Assembly: GCA_022823505.1 (NCBI GenBank)
Contig: JAJEIA010000144.1
Location: forward strand, 1 to 48,364
Direction of reading: 5' to 3'
Origin: Dehalococcoidia bacterium
Lineage (GTDB): Bacteria; Chloroflexota; Dehalococcoidia; Lucifugimonadales; UBA3495
Length of the DNA stretch: 48,364 bases
Below, one piece after another: positions 7,899 to 15,687 of this stretch. The position numbers and the translations under genes are program-made. The notes under the pieces were generated by a model, which saw only the letters and a list, made by a program, of their open reading frames with translations, did not search any database and was not told the DNA's origin. Within the stretch, counting starts at the first letter, position 1; each line of letters begins with the position of its first letter.

Positions 7899-8657
7899 TC
7901 AATCTGACGTCCCGCTCCATCCCAGGCTGGCCAGGAAGACGCGGTCGGAATTGGTCAACGGCGCGGTGTTCAGCAGATCGGGACGCAGTCGCAGCGTGCG
8001 TTCCAGGGACTCCCGCCGGCGCCAACGCTCGATGTCGGCGTGGTTGCCGGACCGCAGCACCTCCGGCACGGCTGTGCCCCGAAAATCCGCCGGCCGGGTG
8101 TACAGCGGGTGCTGCAACAGTCCCGAAGTGATGCTGTCGTGCTCCACGTTCTCAGCGGATCCCACAACCTCCGGCACAAAGCGGGACACCGCGTCGATGA
8201 TGACCATGGCCGCCAGCTCGCCACCGGTGAGCACGTAGTCGCCTATGGAAACTTCGTGAGTGATCAAACCCTCCCGAATGCGTTCGTCCACGCCGGCGTA
8301 GTGTCCGCAGATGAGGATCACGCCGGGCGCGCGGGCAAACTCGTTCACCGTTCCCTGGTTCAGAATGTCCCCCTGCGGAGAAGTGAGCGCAACGGGCGTC
8401 GCCGAGCGGTCTTCGGCTGGAATGTTCGCCAGGGTGGCTTCCACCGCGGCAAACACGGGCTCCGGTTTCATCACCATCCCGGGTCCGCCGCCGAACTGGT
8501 AGTCGTCCGCCGTGCCGTGCCGGTCCGTCGCGTAATCGCGGATGTCCACGGTTTCCAGCGCGATCAAGCCGCTGCGAACCGCGCGTCCCAGCACGCTGTA
8601 TTCCTCGATGAACCGGAACGCGTCGGGGAACAACGTCAGGACGGTGAAGCGCATCAT
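7899..8657 (-). CDS. trmD: tRNA (guanine(37)-N1)-methyltransferase TrmD
   Basis: TrmD methylates G37 of tRNAs that read CNN codons, preventing +1 frameshifting. The 252-aa protein begins MMRFTVLTLFPDAFRFI and carries family signatures YQFGGGPGMVMKPEPV, ILICGHYAGVDERI and the trefoil-knot cofactor loop SIGDYVLTGGELAAMVIID. The open frame extends upstream to 8915, but those codons read as a low-complexity Arg/Gly sequence unlike TrmD, so the paired ATGs at 8657/8654 are chosen. The downstream thioesterase starts at its stop. The usual rimM/rpsP/rplS companions are absent, so trmD is detached from its common cluster here. Confidence 0.96.
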   Translation of the reverse strand: MMRFTVLTLFPDAFRFIEEYSVLGRAVRSGLIALETVDIRDYATDRHGTADDYQFGGGPGMVMKPEPVFAAVEATLANIPAEDRSATPVALTSPQGDILNQGTVNEFARAPGVILICGHYAGVDERIREGLITHEVSIGDYVLTGGELAAMVIIDAVSRFVPEVVGSAENVEHDSITSGLLQHPLYTRPADFRGTAVPEVLRSGNHADIERWRRRESLERTLRLRPDLLNTAPLTNSDRVFLASLGWSGTSD

Positions 8658-8728
8658 CGCCACGGGCGCCGCCGTTGCAAGCCCTGGATCGGCGGCGCTG
8701 CCCGAGGGGTCAGTTGCCGATGAGGAGA

Positions 8729-9982
8729 TCAGGCCGGCTGCAGCTCCCGCGCTGCCAGGCCGTTCTTGTACGCCTCGCCGCCCTTCATGATCAGCAGCAG
8801 ACGCTCGCGGTCCCGTAGAACCGAGATGTTCTGCAGCGGGTCGCCGTCCACCACCAGCACGTCGGCCTGCTTGCCGACCTCGATGGTGCCAACCTCCTTG
8901 CCGATGCCGCAGCACTCGGCGGCGTACCCGGTGGCGGCCTGGATGGCCAGCATGTTGCTCATGCCCTTTTCGACCATCAGCTCCAGTTCGCGGGCGTTAT
9001 CGCCGTGGACGAAACCGCCGGCGTCGGTGCCGGCCACGATGCGCACGCCTTCCTTGATCGCCAGCTCGGTGCTCTGGATGTGGATGTCCATCAGCGCCTG
9101 CGCGCGCACCCTGATGTGGGGGGCGCTGACCGTGCTGTGGAAGTCGTACACCTCGAAAGTGGGTGTGAAGAAAGTCCCCTGGTCGGCCATCATTTTCAGC
9201 ATGTCGGGGTCGGTGGCCAGGTAGCACCCGTGCTCAATCGAGCCGGCGCCCGCCTTGATGGCGATGGGCAATCCGGTGCCGCCCACGGCGTGGCACAGCG
9301 TGCTGCGCCCCATGGCCGCCGCCTCGTCAACCAGCGCCCTGGCCTCATCCAGCGCGTAGGCCTGGTCCAACGGGCCGTTCCCCGGGCGGCCGGATGCCCC
9401 GCCGGTGGTGGCAAACTTTATCTGGTCGGCCCCGCACCGGACCAGTTCACGCACCTTGGCGCGCACGCCATCCACGCCGTCGGCGACGCCGTCGGGCGAC
9501 AGCGGGTCGTGGCCCAGGATGACCTTGCGATGGCCGCTCCCGCTGACCTTGTCTTCGATGCCCCCGGTGGGAGACATGATGTTTACGGAGATGATGAGGC
9601 GTGGCCCCTTGATCAGGCCCTGCTCCACCGCCATCTTGAAGCCGGCGTCGAGACCGCCGGCGTCACGCACCGTGGTGTAGCCGGCGGCCAGCGTGTCCTC
9701 GATGACCTGGGAGGTGCGGATGTTGAACAGCGATAGCGGTTCGTCCATCCCCCAACGGCCGGTCAGGCCGTATCCCCCCGAGGCCAGGTGGTCGTGTACG
9801 TCGATCAGGCCGGGCATTATGGTGTGCCCGCTGGCGTCCAGCACCTCGGCTCCTTCGGGAACCGGAACCGCGGCGCTGGGGCCGACCTCCAGGATGCTAT
9901 CGCCGTCGATCAGCACCGTGGCGTTTTCCACCACCGGTCCGCCCGATCCGTCGATGAGATTTCCTCCAACTATTGCCAGCAT
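8729..9982 (-). CDS. Metal-dependent amidohydrolase (imidazolonepropionase/prolidase-like)
   Basis: This 417-aa TIM-barrel hydrolase starts MLAIVGGNLIDGSGGPV. Metal-binding features are visible: the N-terminal HxH in GLIDVHDHLASGG, the likely bridging Lys in QIKFATTGGASG, His in TLCHAVGGTG and SIEHGCYLATD, and Asp in IVAGTDAGGFVHGD. The C-terminal segment GKQADVLVVDGDPLQNISVL is the usual closing beta-sandwich. The ATG at 9982 has AGAGG at about 7 nt; the open frame reaches 10033 but lacks family similarity there. Substrates in this subgroup include cyclic ureides and Xaa-Pro dipeptides, and none can be assigned. trmD follows after 71 nt. Confidence 0.9.
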   Translation of the reverse strand: MLAIVGGNLIDGSGGPVVENATVLIDGDSILEVGPSAAVPVPEGAEVLDASGHTIMPGLIDVHDHLASGGYGLTGRWGMDEPLSLFNIRTSQVIEDTLAAGYTTVRDAGGLDAGFKMAVEQGLIKGPRLIISVNIMSPTGGIEDKVSGSGHRKVILGHDPLSPDGVADGVDGVRAKVRELVRCGADQIKFATTGGASGRPGNGPLDQAYALDEARALVDEAAAMGRSTLCHAVGGTGLPIAIKAGAGSIEHGCYLATDPDMLKMMADQGTFFTPTFEVYDFHSTVSAPHIRVRAQALMDIHIQSTELAIKEGVRIVAGTDAGGFVHGDNARELELMVEKGMSNMLAIQAATGYAAECCGIGKEVGTIEVGKQADVLVVDGDPLQNISVLRDRERLLLIMKGGEAYKNGLAARELQPA

Positions 9983-10149
9983 GATCGACCTCTCATTGTT
10001 GCCGAATGCGCAGCCGACCGGGTGACCCATCAACGGCGCCAGGGTATTTTTATGGTGACGCGATGCTAATTTGGGCCCCGGCCGATGTCAAGGAACATAA
10101 ACCGCGTAACTGGTCAACCGGCGGCGCGTATATGCTGGGTAGGCTGCGA

Positions 10150-10155
10150 TATAAT
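10150..10155 (+). promoter_or_regulatory. -10-like TATAAT in the divergent gap before the TolB-like gene
   Basis: A perfect TATAAT hexamer lies 38 nt upstream of the ATG at 10194, but no good -35 box is found at 16-18 bp. The 211-bp divergent region 9983-10193 otherwise shows nothing recognisable. Confidence 0.35.
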
Positions 10156-10193
10156 CGGCGGCGAGAAACAAGCGCATATTGGATCGAATATTG

Positions 10194-11219
10194 ATGAGAT
10201 TGGTCACGCGAAATTGTCGTCATTTGTTGTTGACCGTTTGTTTCGCCGTGGCCTTGTCATCGGGCGGCTGTTTTGCCGGGAACTTGTTCGGCGGAGACCT
10301 CCCTGCCATCACCTACATAGTATCCGACGACGATGGCGCCCAGGCATGGGTCCAACGACCGGACGACGAGTCGTCACGTATCTCCTCCCTGAGCGCCGAC
10401 GCCAGGAACCCCCGCTGGTCGCCGGACCAATCCAAGATCGCGTGGGTCTCGGTCGGCAACAAAACCGAGCTGATGCTCTACGACGTGGGCAGCGAAGGGG
10501 TCACGTCACTCGTCTCGGACGTTGATGCCGATCAGCCCCCGATCTGGGCGCCGGAATCAGACCGGATCGCCTACGTGTCGGATGAAAACGGTGAGCCGGA
10601 CATTTACATGGTGGCTCTGGACGGCGGGCAAAAGACCCGGCTGACCTTCAATCCCGAGCGGGAACTCGTGGGCGACTGGTCGCCCGACGGGGAATGGCTG
10701 GTGTTCACGGAGCGCGGTAAGGACGGGCTTTTCCTGCGCAACCCCAACGGCGTCAACCGCATCGAACTGACCGCGGGCCCCGACACCGATCCGGTGTGGT
10801 CGCCAAAGGGCGACCGAATAGCCTTCCTGCGTGACGACGGTGGCGCCCGTGACGTTTATGTGCTGCGACCGACCAGCTCCGATAACTGGGCCGATGATAC
10901 GGACGAGGTCGCCGTGTCCGATGACCAACACGACGAGTTTTCGGTGGCCTGGTCCTCCGACGGCCGGCGCCTGGCGTTCGTGGTGCGTTTCGACGACCAG
11001 TCCGAGATTTTCTCCGTGTTGGTGGATGGCTCGGAGCGGCGGCAACTCACCCAGAACACTGAGGATGATCTGATGCCGGTCTGGTCGGCGGGTGACGACC
11101 GTATCGCGTTCGTCTCCTATGCCTACGGCGACGCCGAGATCCTGTATATGAACGCGGACGGAACCGGCCAAATGCGTCTCACCGTCAACGAAGCCATGGA
11201 CACTCACCCCGATTGGTAG
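10194..11219 (+). CDS. TolB/WD40-like beta-propeller protein, probable secreted lipoprotein
   Basis: The 341-aa protein has an N-terminal signal-like segment (MRLVTRNCRHLLLTVCFAVA) ending in SSGGC, a weak lipobox. It then has at least five repeats of the TolB-type propeller blade motif: PRWSPDQSKIAWVS, IWAPESDRIAYVSDENG, GDWSPDGEWLVFTERG, PVWSPKGDRIAFLRDDGG and AWSSDGRRLAFVV, and finally PVWSAGDDRIAFVS. These PD40 blades usually mediate protein interactions at the cell envelope. The ATG at 10194 is preferred to TTG 10179, though no strong ribosome site is present. The stop overlaps the first candidate start of the next gene. Confidence 0.82.
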   Translation: MRLVTRNCRHLLLTVCFAVALSSGGCFAGNLFGGDLPAITYIVSDDDGAQAWVQRPDDESSRISSLSADARNPRWSPDQSKIAWVSVGNKTELMLYDVGSEGVTSLVSDVDADQPPIWAPESDRIAYVSDENGEPDIYMVALDGGQKTRLTFNPERELVGDWSPDGEWLVFTERGKDGLFLRNPNGVNRIELTAGPDTDPVWSPKGDRIAFLRDDGGARDVYVLRPTSSDNWADDTDEVAVSDDQHDEFSVAWSSDGRRLAFVVRFDDQSEIFSVLVDGSERRQLTQNTEDDLMPVWSAGDDRIAFVSYAYGDAEILYMNADGTGQMRLTVNEAMDTHPDW

Positions 11220-11851
11220 ACGCGCCGGACGTCTCCCTGGATGCCATGCCTCACCCTGCACCCGATGTTGACCCCGCCGACCTGGGCCCGTTGCTGGGCG
11301 GTCTCAGCGCCCCCCTCGCGGCGGTCTCGACCCGCTCCGGAGATGTCAGCAACGCCCAGATAGCGGTGGCAATCACCGCCGCGTCCATTGTTCCCCAGCG
11401 GCCCCGGCTGATCGTCCAGATTTACCACACGAACTTCACCCACGGCCTCATCGCTGCCAGCGGCGTGCTGGCGATCAACTTTCTGGAATGGGAGCAGCTT
11501 CCGCTCATCTGGCAGTTGGGCATGCACTCCGGTCGTGACGGGAACAAGCTCGAGAGCGTGAGCCATACCACCGGCGCCACGGGCAGCCCGCTGCTGGAGG
11601 GGTGTTATGGCTACCTGGATTGCCGCGTGGTCAATGCCATGGACGGCGGGGACATGACGGCGTTCCTGGTCGAGGCCGTGGCCGGACGCACCAACGGCGG
11701 CGAACGGATGACCTGGCGGGAGGCCAGACCGCGTCTCCCCCGCCGGTGGGCCGACGAATGGGATCGCAAGATCGCCGGTGAGATCGACGTATCATTGCAC
11801 ACCATGGACTCCATCGACCCGACTCCATGGCCGGGCCGGCCGGTCACCTGA
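11213..11851 (+). CDS. Flavin reductase-like FMN-binding domain protein
   Basis: The 212-aa protein resembles the flavin-reductase-like split-barrel family: APLAAVSTRSGDVSNAQIAVAITAASIVPQRPRLIVQIYHTNFTHGLIAASGVLAINFL is the expected strand, FMN-phosphate loop and helix arrangement. CYGYLDCRVVNAMDGGDMTAFLVEAVAG matches the later barrel strands. Such proteins bind FMN and may supply reduced flavin to partner monooxygenases; luciferase-like proteins occur elsewhere in the window, but no direct link is shown. The TTG at 11213 overlaps the upstream stop; the ATG at 11246 is the alternative start. The C-terminus is Pro/Arg-rich. Confidence 0.75.
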   Translation: MVDAPDVSLDAMPHPAPDVDPADLGPLLGGLSAPLAAVSTRSGDVSNAQIAVAITAASIVPQRPRLIVQIYHTNFTHGLIAASGVLAINFLEWEQLPLIWQLGMHSGRDGNKLESVSHTTGATGSPLLEGCYGYLDCRVVNAMDGGDMTAFLVEAVAGRTNGGERMTWREARPRLPRRWADEWDRKIAGEIDVSLHTMDSIDPTPWPGRPVT

Positions 11852-11862
11852 ATCCGATACAA

Positions 11863-11871
11863 TGCTACAAT
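11863..11871 (+). promoter_or_regulatory. Extended -10-like element overlapping the start of the second REEGR-type gene
   Basis: TGCTACAAT fits TGnTAnnAT. It overlaps the ATG at 11870 exactly as the element at 6918 overlaps its gene. A further TACAAT is present at 11858-11863. Confidence 0.3.
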
Positions 11872-12277
11872 GCGCTCATCGGATTTGCCCAGCGAACTGA
11901 TTGATCGGGGCATCTATTGGCAAATGGGCGGGTTCACGCTGGTAGCCGTGGCCAGCGTCGCTGTCCTGGCGGAGTTCTCCGGCTCCGAATTGCGAGCGTT
12001 TATCTACTTTGAGATCGCCGTTACCAAGCTGTACTGGGCGCTGGTAATTCCGTTGGCCGGGCTGTTTGACGGGGTGCGCAAAATGTTTGAGAAAATGTCC
12101 GACATCAGAGCCAAACGCCGGCAACGGTGGCTTGAAGAAGGCCGCCGGGAAGGGCGCCGTCAAGAACGTGAGACCTTGCGTGTAGAGTTGCGTCGCCTGG
12201 GCGTGACGCTGCCGCAGGAGGCCATCGATTACCTGGACGGCAAGGGCGATGGAAGTGAGCCGCAACATGGATGCTGA
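11870..12277 (+). CDS. Small membrane protein with charged REEGR-like tail (unknown function)
   Basis: The 135-aa protein has two hydrophobic segments (GGFTLVAVASVAVLA and LYWALVIPLAGLFDGV), then a basic/acidic helix RAKRRQRWLEEGRREGRRQERETLRVELRRLG. It ends in VTLPQEAIDYLDG, which resembles tails seen after such coiled stretches. Its architecture mirrors the protein at 6922-7392. No catalytic motif is visible. Its 3' end overlaps the downstream PncC-NMNAT fusion gene by 29 bp. The true start is uncertain because a possible -10 element overlaps the first ATG. Confidence 0.6.
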   Translation: MRSSDLPSELIDRGIYWQMGGFTLVAVASVAVLAEFSGSELRAFIYFEIAVTKLYWALVIPLAGLFDGVRKMFEKMSDIRAKRRQRWLEEGRREGRRQERETLRVELRRLGVTLPQEAIDYLDGKGDGSEPQHGC

Positions 12278-13418
12278 AATTGCTGAAATCGTGACCCGAA
12301 TACACGACACGCCGCAGCAATCGGTGCTGGCCGTCGCCGGCGCCGGTAACTACGCCCTTGCCTGGCTCCTCGGCGTCGGCGGCGCCTCCCGCACCGTGCT
12401 GGAGACCCGGGTGCCCTACGGATACCTGGCGATGACCGATTTCCTGGGCGGGTACGCTCCCGAGCAGACCGTCTCCGCTGATACCGCGCGCCGTATGGCC
12501 CGGGCGGCATGGTCTCGCGGCATGTCCTTGCGCGAGCAGGATGCGCCGATAGTCGGGCTCGCCTGCACCGCCACCATTGCCACGGACCGGACCAAGCGCG
12601 GCGATCACCGCGCGTTCATCGTTACATGGGACGATGACGCGGCGACCACCGACTCGTTGGCGCTCGAAAAAGGCCTTCGGGATCGCGCCGGCGAAGAGGA
12701 CGTCGTCAGCCGTTTGGTCATATCCGCCATTGCCCGTGCCTGCGGTGTATCTGCGGAACTGGACCTGGGGCTCGCCTCCTCGGAGCGGCTGGAGACCGAA
12801 TCAACCCGTCACGCCGAACCGGTGCAGCGCTTGCTGGACGGGGATGCCCGTTGGGTTACAGTTCATCGGGACGGACGGATGGTCGTGGACGGCGATGCGC
12901 CGCGGGCCCTGCTGCCCGGCTCGTTCAATCCCATCCACGCTGGTCACACCGAGTTGGCCGAGGTGGCAAGCCGTGTGTTGGGCGCCCCGGTCGCCTACGA
13001 ACTTTCAGTGACCAACGTGGACAAGCCGCCCCTGGCTGTGGGAGAGGTTCACCGCCGACTGGAGCAGTTCCGAGGCGTCGGGACAGTGGTGCTCACGCGG
13101 TCGGAGACCTTCATCAAAAAGTCGGAGGTGTTCCCCGGATGCGGTTTCGCCATCGGGTGGGACACCGTGACCCGGTTGATCCAGCCGAGATATTACGGGG
13201 ATTCCGAAACGGCGATGCTCCAGGCTCTGGCCGAGATGTGGGGACGCGGGAGCCGGTTTGCCGTGGGTGGGCGCACCGACGACGGCGGGGCATTCCGGTC
13301 CCTTGCAGACGTGCACATTCCGGACGGGTTCCGGCCGATGTTCACGGAAATACCCGAGTCCGATTTCCGGCGCGATGTGTCTTCGACCGCGATTCGGGAG
13401 AACCTGGGCCTCAATTGA
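12249..13418 (+). CDS. Fusion of CinA/PncC-like domain with nicotinamide-nucleotide adenylyltransferase-like domain
   Basis: The 389-aa protein has two parts. Residues about 10-175 resemble the CinA C-terminal (PncC, NMN deamidase) domain: QSVLAVAGAGNYALAWLLGVGGASRTVLE and later IVGLACTATIATDRTKRGDHRAFIV. Residues about 218-389 are a nucleotidyltransferase: LLPGSFNPIHAGHTELAEVA with the HxGH motif at His230-His233, and a C-terminal DVSSTAIRENLG matching the ISSTxxR signature of NadD/NMNAT enzymes. Together they could deamidate NMN to NaMN and adenylate it, linking two steps of NAD salvage. Several typical PncC active-site residues are hard to place, so domain 1 may be degenerate. The ATG at 12249 follows AAGGGCG. 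Confidence 0.8.
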   Translation: MEVSRNMDAEIAEIVTRIHDTPQQSVLAVAGAGNYALAWLLGVGGASRTVLETRVPYGYLAMTDFLGGYAPEQTVSADTARRMARAAWSRGMSLREQDAPIVGLACTATIATDRTKRGDHRAFIVTWDDDAATTDSLALEKGLRDRAGEEDVVSRLVISAIARACGVSAELDLGLASSERLETESTRHAEPVQRLLDGDARWVTVHRDGRMVVDGDAPRALLPGSFNPIHAGHTELAEVASRVLGAPVAYELSVTNVDKPPLAVGEVHRRLEQFRGVGTVVLTRSETFIKKSEVFPGCGFAIGWDTVTRLIQPRYYGDSETAMLQALAEMWGRGSRFAVGGRTDDGGAFRSLADVHIPDGFRPMFTEIPESDFRRDVSSTAIRENLGLN

Positions 13419-13443
13419 CACTTGCTGGGGCCGTTGCTACGAT
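13415..13443 (+). promoter_or_regulatory. Strong sigma-70-like promoter for the nuo operon
   Basis: A perfect -35 TTGACA (13415-13420) and a -10-like TACGAT (13438-13443) are spaced by 17 bp. They lie 38 nt upstream of nuoA, and the -35 box overlaps the stop codon of the PncC-NMNAT gene. No terminator separates that gene from the promoter, so read-through is possible. Confidence 0.6.
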
Positions 13444-13481
13444 GAATCGGCCCACCCAAGACCTCCCATTCCTGCCCAATC

Positions 13482-13898
13482 ATGTTAACTCCGCTGTTAC
13501 TCCAAACCTTCAACCCGGCCGCCTACGCCGGTAATTGGTTGGCCGTGGTAATCGCCATTGCCATCGCTTTGGCCGCCATCGGGGCAATGTTCGCGGGTTC
13601 GCAGTTGCTGTCGGCGCGGCGCCGCTCCGCCGTCAAGCTCACCACCTACGAATGCGGTATCCCGCCCACGCCCTTCGCATGGTCCAATATCAACATCCGC
13701 TTCTACATCTTTGCGATTTTGTTCCTGATATTCGACGTCGAAGCGGTGTTCCTGTTCCCTTGGGCCGTGGTGTTCCTGCAGGAGAAGGCGGTTAACGGTA
13801 ACGCGATACCGTTCTACGCGATGCTCCTGTTCCTGGCCATGCTGTTCTTCGCCGTTATCTACGGCTGGCGCAAGGGGGTGCTGGATTGGCAGAAGTAA
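13482..13898 (+). CDS. nuoA: NADH-quinone oxidoreductase subunit A
   Basis: The 138-aa membrane subunit of complex I has three hydrophobic segments. It carries the family motif [45 protein letters not shown], including the Cys loop of the active/deactive transition (YECG) and the acidic residues in the second helix. It opens the nuo operon 38 nt after a good promoter and overlaps nuoB by 13 bp. Confidence 0.97.
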   Translation: MLTPLLLQTFNPAAYAGNWLAVVIAIAIALAAIGAMFAGSQLLSARRRSAVKLTTYECGIPPTPFAWSNINIRFYIFAILFLIFDVEAVFLFPWAVVFLQEKAVNGNAIPFYAMLLFLAMLFFAVIYGWRKGVLDWQK

Positions 13899-14509
13899 AC
13901 CCCTCTGCGAGCGCCGGCGGCCTGCCAGAAGACCCTGCAACCTCCCCGCTGGCCATGCCGCCCCGCGCCACGGAAATCATCCTGGGATCCGGCAACCGGC
14001 CCGGCCCGAGCCTGCTCAACCAGGCGACCGACGGCCGGGTGCCCGGGGTCATCACCACCACCACCGACCAATTGTTCGCCATGGCCCGCAAGTCGTCCCT
14101 GTGGACGCTCAGCTTCGGCCTGGCCTGCTGTGCCATCGAAATGATCTCGACCTATATGGCCCACCATGATTTCGACCGCTTCGGCGTGGTGACCTGGCCG
14201 TCGCCCCGCCAGTCGGACGTCATGATCGTGGCCGGCACCGTGGTCAAAAAGATGGCCGAACCCATCCGGTTGCTCTACGAACAGATGCCGGAGCCGAAAT
14301 GGGTCATCGCCATGGGCAGTTGCGCCACCAACGGCGGGCCGTACTATCGTTCCTACTCGGTGGTGATGGGCGTGGACCACATCATCCCGGTGGACGTGTA
14401 CGTGCCCGGATGTCCGCCCCGCCCGGAAGCCCTGCTGTACGGGATACTAAAGCTCCAGGAAAAGATCATGGCCGACGCGGGGGACGGTAGTGCCGCGGCC
14501 TCGGCGTAA
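13886..14509 (+). CDS. nuoB: NADH-quinone oxidoreductase subunit B
   Basis: NuoB (207 aa) holds the N2 [4Fe-4S] cluster next to the quinone site. The ligands are visible: tandem Cys in [11 protein letters not shown], Cys in [11 protein letters not shown] and Cys in [15 protein letters not shown]. The N-terminal 45 residues are a variable Pro/Ser-rich extension. The TTG at 13886 overlaps nuoA by 13 bp; an ATG at 13955 (MPPRATE) is a possible alternative. The stop overlaps nuoC. Confidence 0.96.
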   Translation: MAEVNPSASAGGLPEDPATSPLAMPPRATEIILGSGNRPGPSLLNQATDGRVPGVITTTTDQLFAMARKSSLWTLSFGLACCAIEMISTYMAHHDFDRFGVVTWPSPRQSDVMIVAGTVVKKMAEPIRLLYEQMPEPKWVIAMGSCATNGGPYYRSYSVVMGVDHIIPVDVYVPGCPPRPEALLYGILKLQEKIMADAGDGSAAASA

Positions 14510-15020
14510 CGCCCCGGAGGCGGACGCGGAGCCGCCGCCAGACCCCATCGAGCTCCTGGCGCCGGCGCGGCGTGAAACTCTGGACCGTGCCGTGAGCCTC
14601 CTATCGGACTATTCTGCGATCCCGGGCGCACTGGGTGATCTGCCTCAGGTTACCGTGCCCTCGACCGACATCGTGTCGGCCTGCATGGCCTGCCGCGACG
14701 ACGCCACGTTGGACTGCCGAATGCTGCTCTGCCTGGCGTGCGTGGACTACGAAGAGCGGTTCGAGTTGGTCTATTTCCTGCAGTCGTTGGGACAGGAGCA
14801 GTCCCTGGTGCTGAAGACCAACGTCTCCTATGACAACCCGGCATTGCCCTCGGTGTGTGCAGTCTGGCCGGCTGCCGATTGGTACGAACGCGAGGCGCAC
14901 GACCTGTTCGGGGTCGCGTTCGACGGGCATCCCGACCTTTCTCCCCTGCTCCTGTATCCGGAATTCGACGGGTACCCCGGGCGGAGATCCTACGATTTCT
15001 ACGAGTACCGGGAGTTCTAG
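14490..15020 (+). CDS. nuoC: NADH-quinone oxidoreductase subunit C
   Basis: NuoC (176 aa) is part of the peripheral connecting arm. [18 protein letters not shown] is the family beta-sheet core, and [45 protein letters not shown] is the highly conserved NuoC/30-kDa signature. The GTG at 14490 gives a 20-bp overlap with nuoB. It is separate from nuoD, unlike the E. coli NuoCD fusion. The stop overlaps the next small gene by one base. Confidence 0.95.
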   Translation: MPRPRRNAPEADAEPPPDPIELLAPARRETLDRAVSLLSDYSAIPGALGDLPQVTVPSTDIVSACMACRDDATLDCRMLLCLACVDYEERFELVYFLQSLGQEQSLVLKTNVSYDNPALPSVCAVWPAADWYEREAHDLFGVAFDGHPDLSPLLLYPEFDGYPGRRSYDFYEYREF

Positions 15021-15331
15021 TGACCGCCGCCCAGGAAATGGATCCCAGTGCGCCGCACGAGGCGGGTCCCGTGGAACTGATCGCACGCGTGGTTCCCCGC
15101 GGGGACCAGTTTCTGGCCTCGGTGGACGGCCTGGAATTGGAGAGCAGCGGACGCACCCCAGAAGCCGCGATGACCGGCCTGGTTCAGGCCATGCGGGGCT
15201 GGCTGGAGCGCCAGGACACGGTTGGTCGCCTGGGGCAGGCCCTCGGCATGGGTCACCTGGACGAAGAAACTGAAATAGTGCTGCGGTTCGCCGAAGACGA
15301 ACCGTGTGGCAACCAATCAACCGGTGACTGA
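15020..15331 (+). CDS. Small HicB-like fold protein inside the nuo operon
   Basis: The 103-aa protein has a HicB-like single-domain pattern: VELIARVVPRGDQFLASVDGLELESSGRTPEAAMTGLVQAMRGWLERQ. This compares with the usual HicB layout of a strand-strand-strand core followed by a helix (Y.....dg.w.a..pel.g....G.t.eeA...l..al). There is no C-terminal DNA-binding domain and no HicA partner nearby. The GTG at 15020 overlaps the nuoC stop; an in-frame ATG at 15038 is the alternative. It is followed 3 nt later by a second HicB-like gene, so the two are a tandem insertion between nuoC and nuoD. Confidence 0.6.
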   Translation: MTAAQEMDPSAPHEAGPVELIARVVPRGDQFLASVDGLELESSGRTPEAAMTGLVQAMRGWLERQDTVGRLGQALGMGHLDEETEIVLRFAEDEPCGNQSTGD

Positions 15332-15334
15332 CCC

Positions 15335-15637
15335 ATGGATCGCATCGTGTACGAGATTGAAGCCATGCGTACCACCTCCGGTTGGGAAGCGCGGTGCCCG
15401 GAGCTTGAGGTATCGGCCTTCGGCGACGACCAGGACTCAGCCCAAACCGCCCTCCGCCGGCGTGTCTCGGAGTACCTCGAGGACTGCGAGGAGATGGGCG
15501 TCCTGGAGGAAGTGCTCATCGAGGCGGGTTTCTACGATAATGGAGAAGCCTGGATGAGCGCTCGCGTGGAGCCGCCGCAGCCCAGCCTGCGCTTCATCGG
15601 TTCGCCGTTTCCCGAAACCCGCGACCCGTCGGCCTGA
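15335..15637 (+). CDS. Second HicB-like fold protein inside the nuo operon
   Basis: The 100-aa protein reads MDRIVYEIEAMRTTSGWEARCPELEVSAFGDDQDSAQTALRRRVSEYLEDCEEMG, a good match by eye to the HicB-type partial RNase-H fold (strand, strand with W.A.CPEL, then helix). A C-terminal tail (PPQPSLRFIGSPFPETRDP) follows. Stand-alone HicB-like proteins may bind nucleic acid or act as orphan antitoxins; no HicA toxin (dsRBD-like, about 60 aa) is visible next to it. It starts 3 nt after the preceding small gene and ends 50 nt before nuoD. Confidence 0.65.
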   Translation: MDRIVYEIEAMRTTSGWEARCPELEVSAFGDDQDSAQTALRRRVSEYLEDCEEMGVLEEVLIEAGFYDNGEAWMSARVEPPQPSLRFIGSPFPETRDPSA

Positions 15638-15687
15638 TCGCACGATGGCCGTCCGCAAACCCGCAAGCAATCGCTGATACTGCTGCC

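Noticed and set aside
8658-8915. N-terminal extension of TrmD to 8915
   Set aside because: The translation is Arg/Gly-rich and unlike any TrmD; the family begins at MMRFTVLTLFPDAF.
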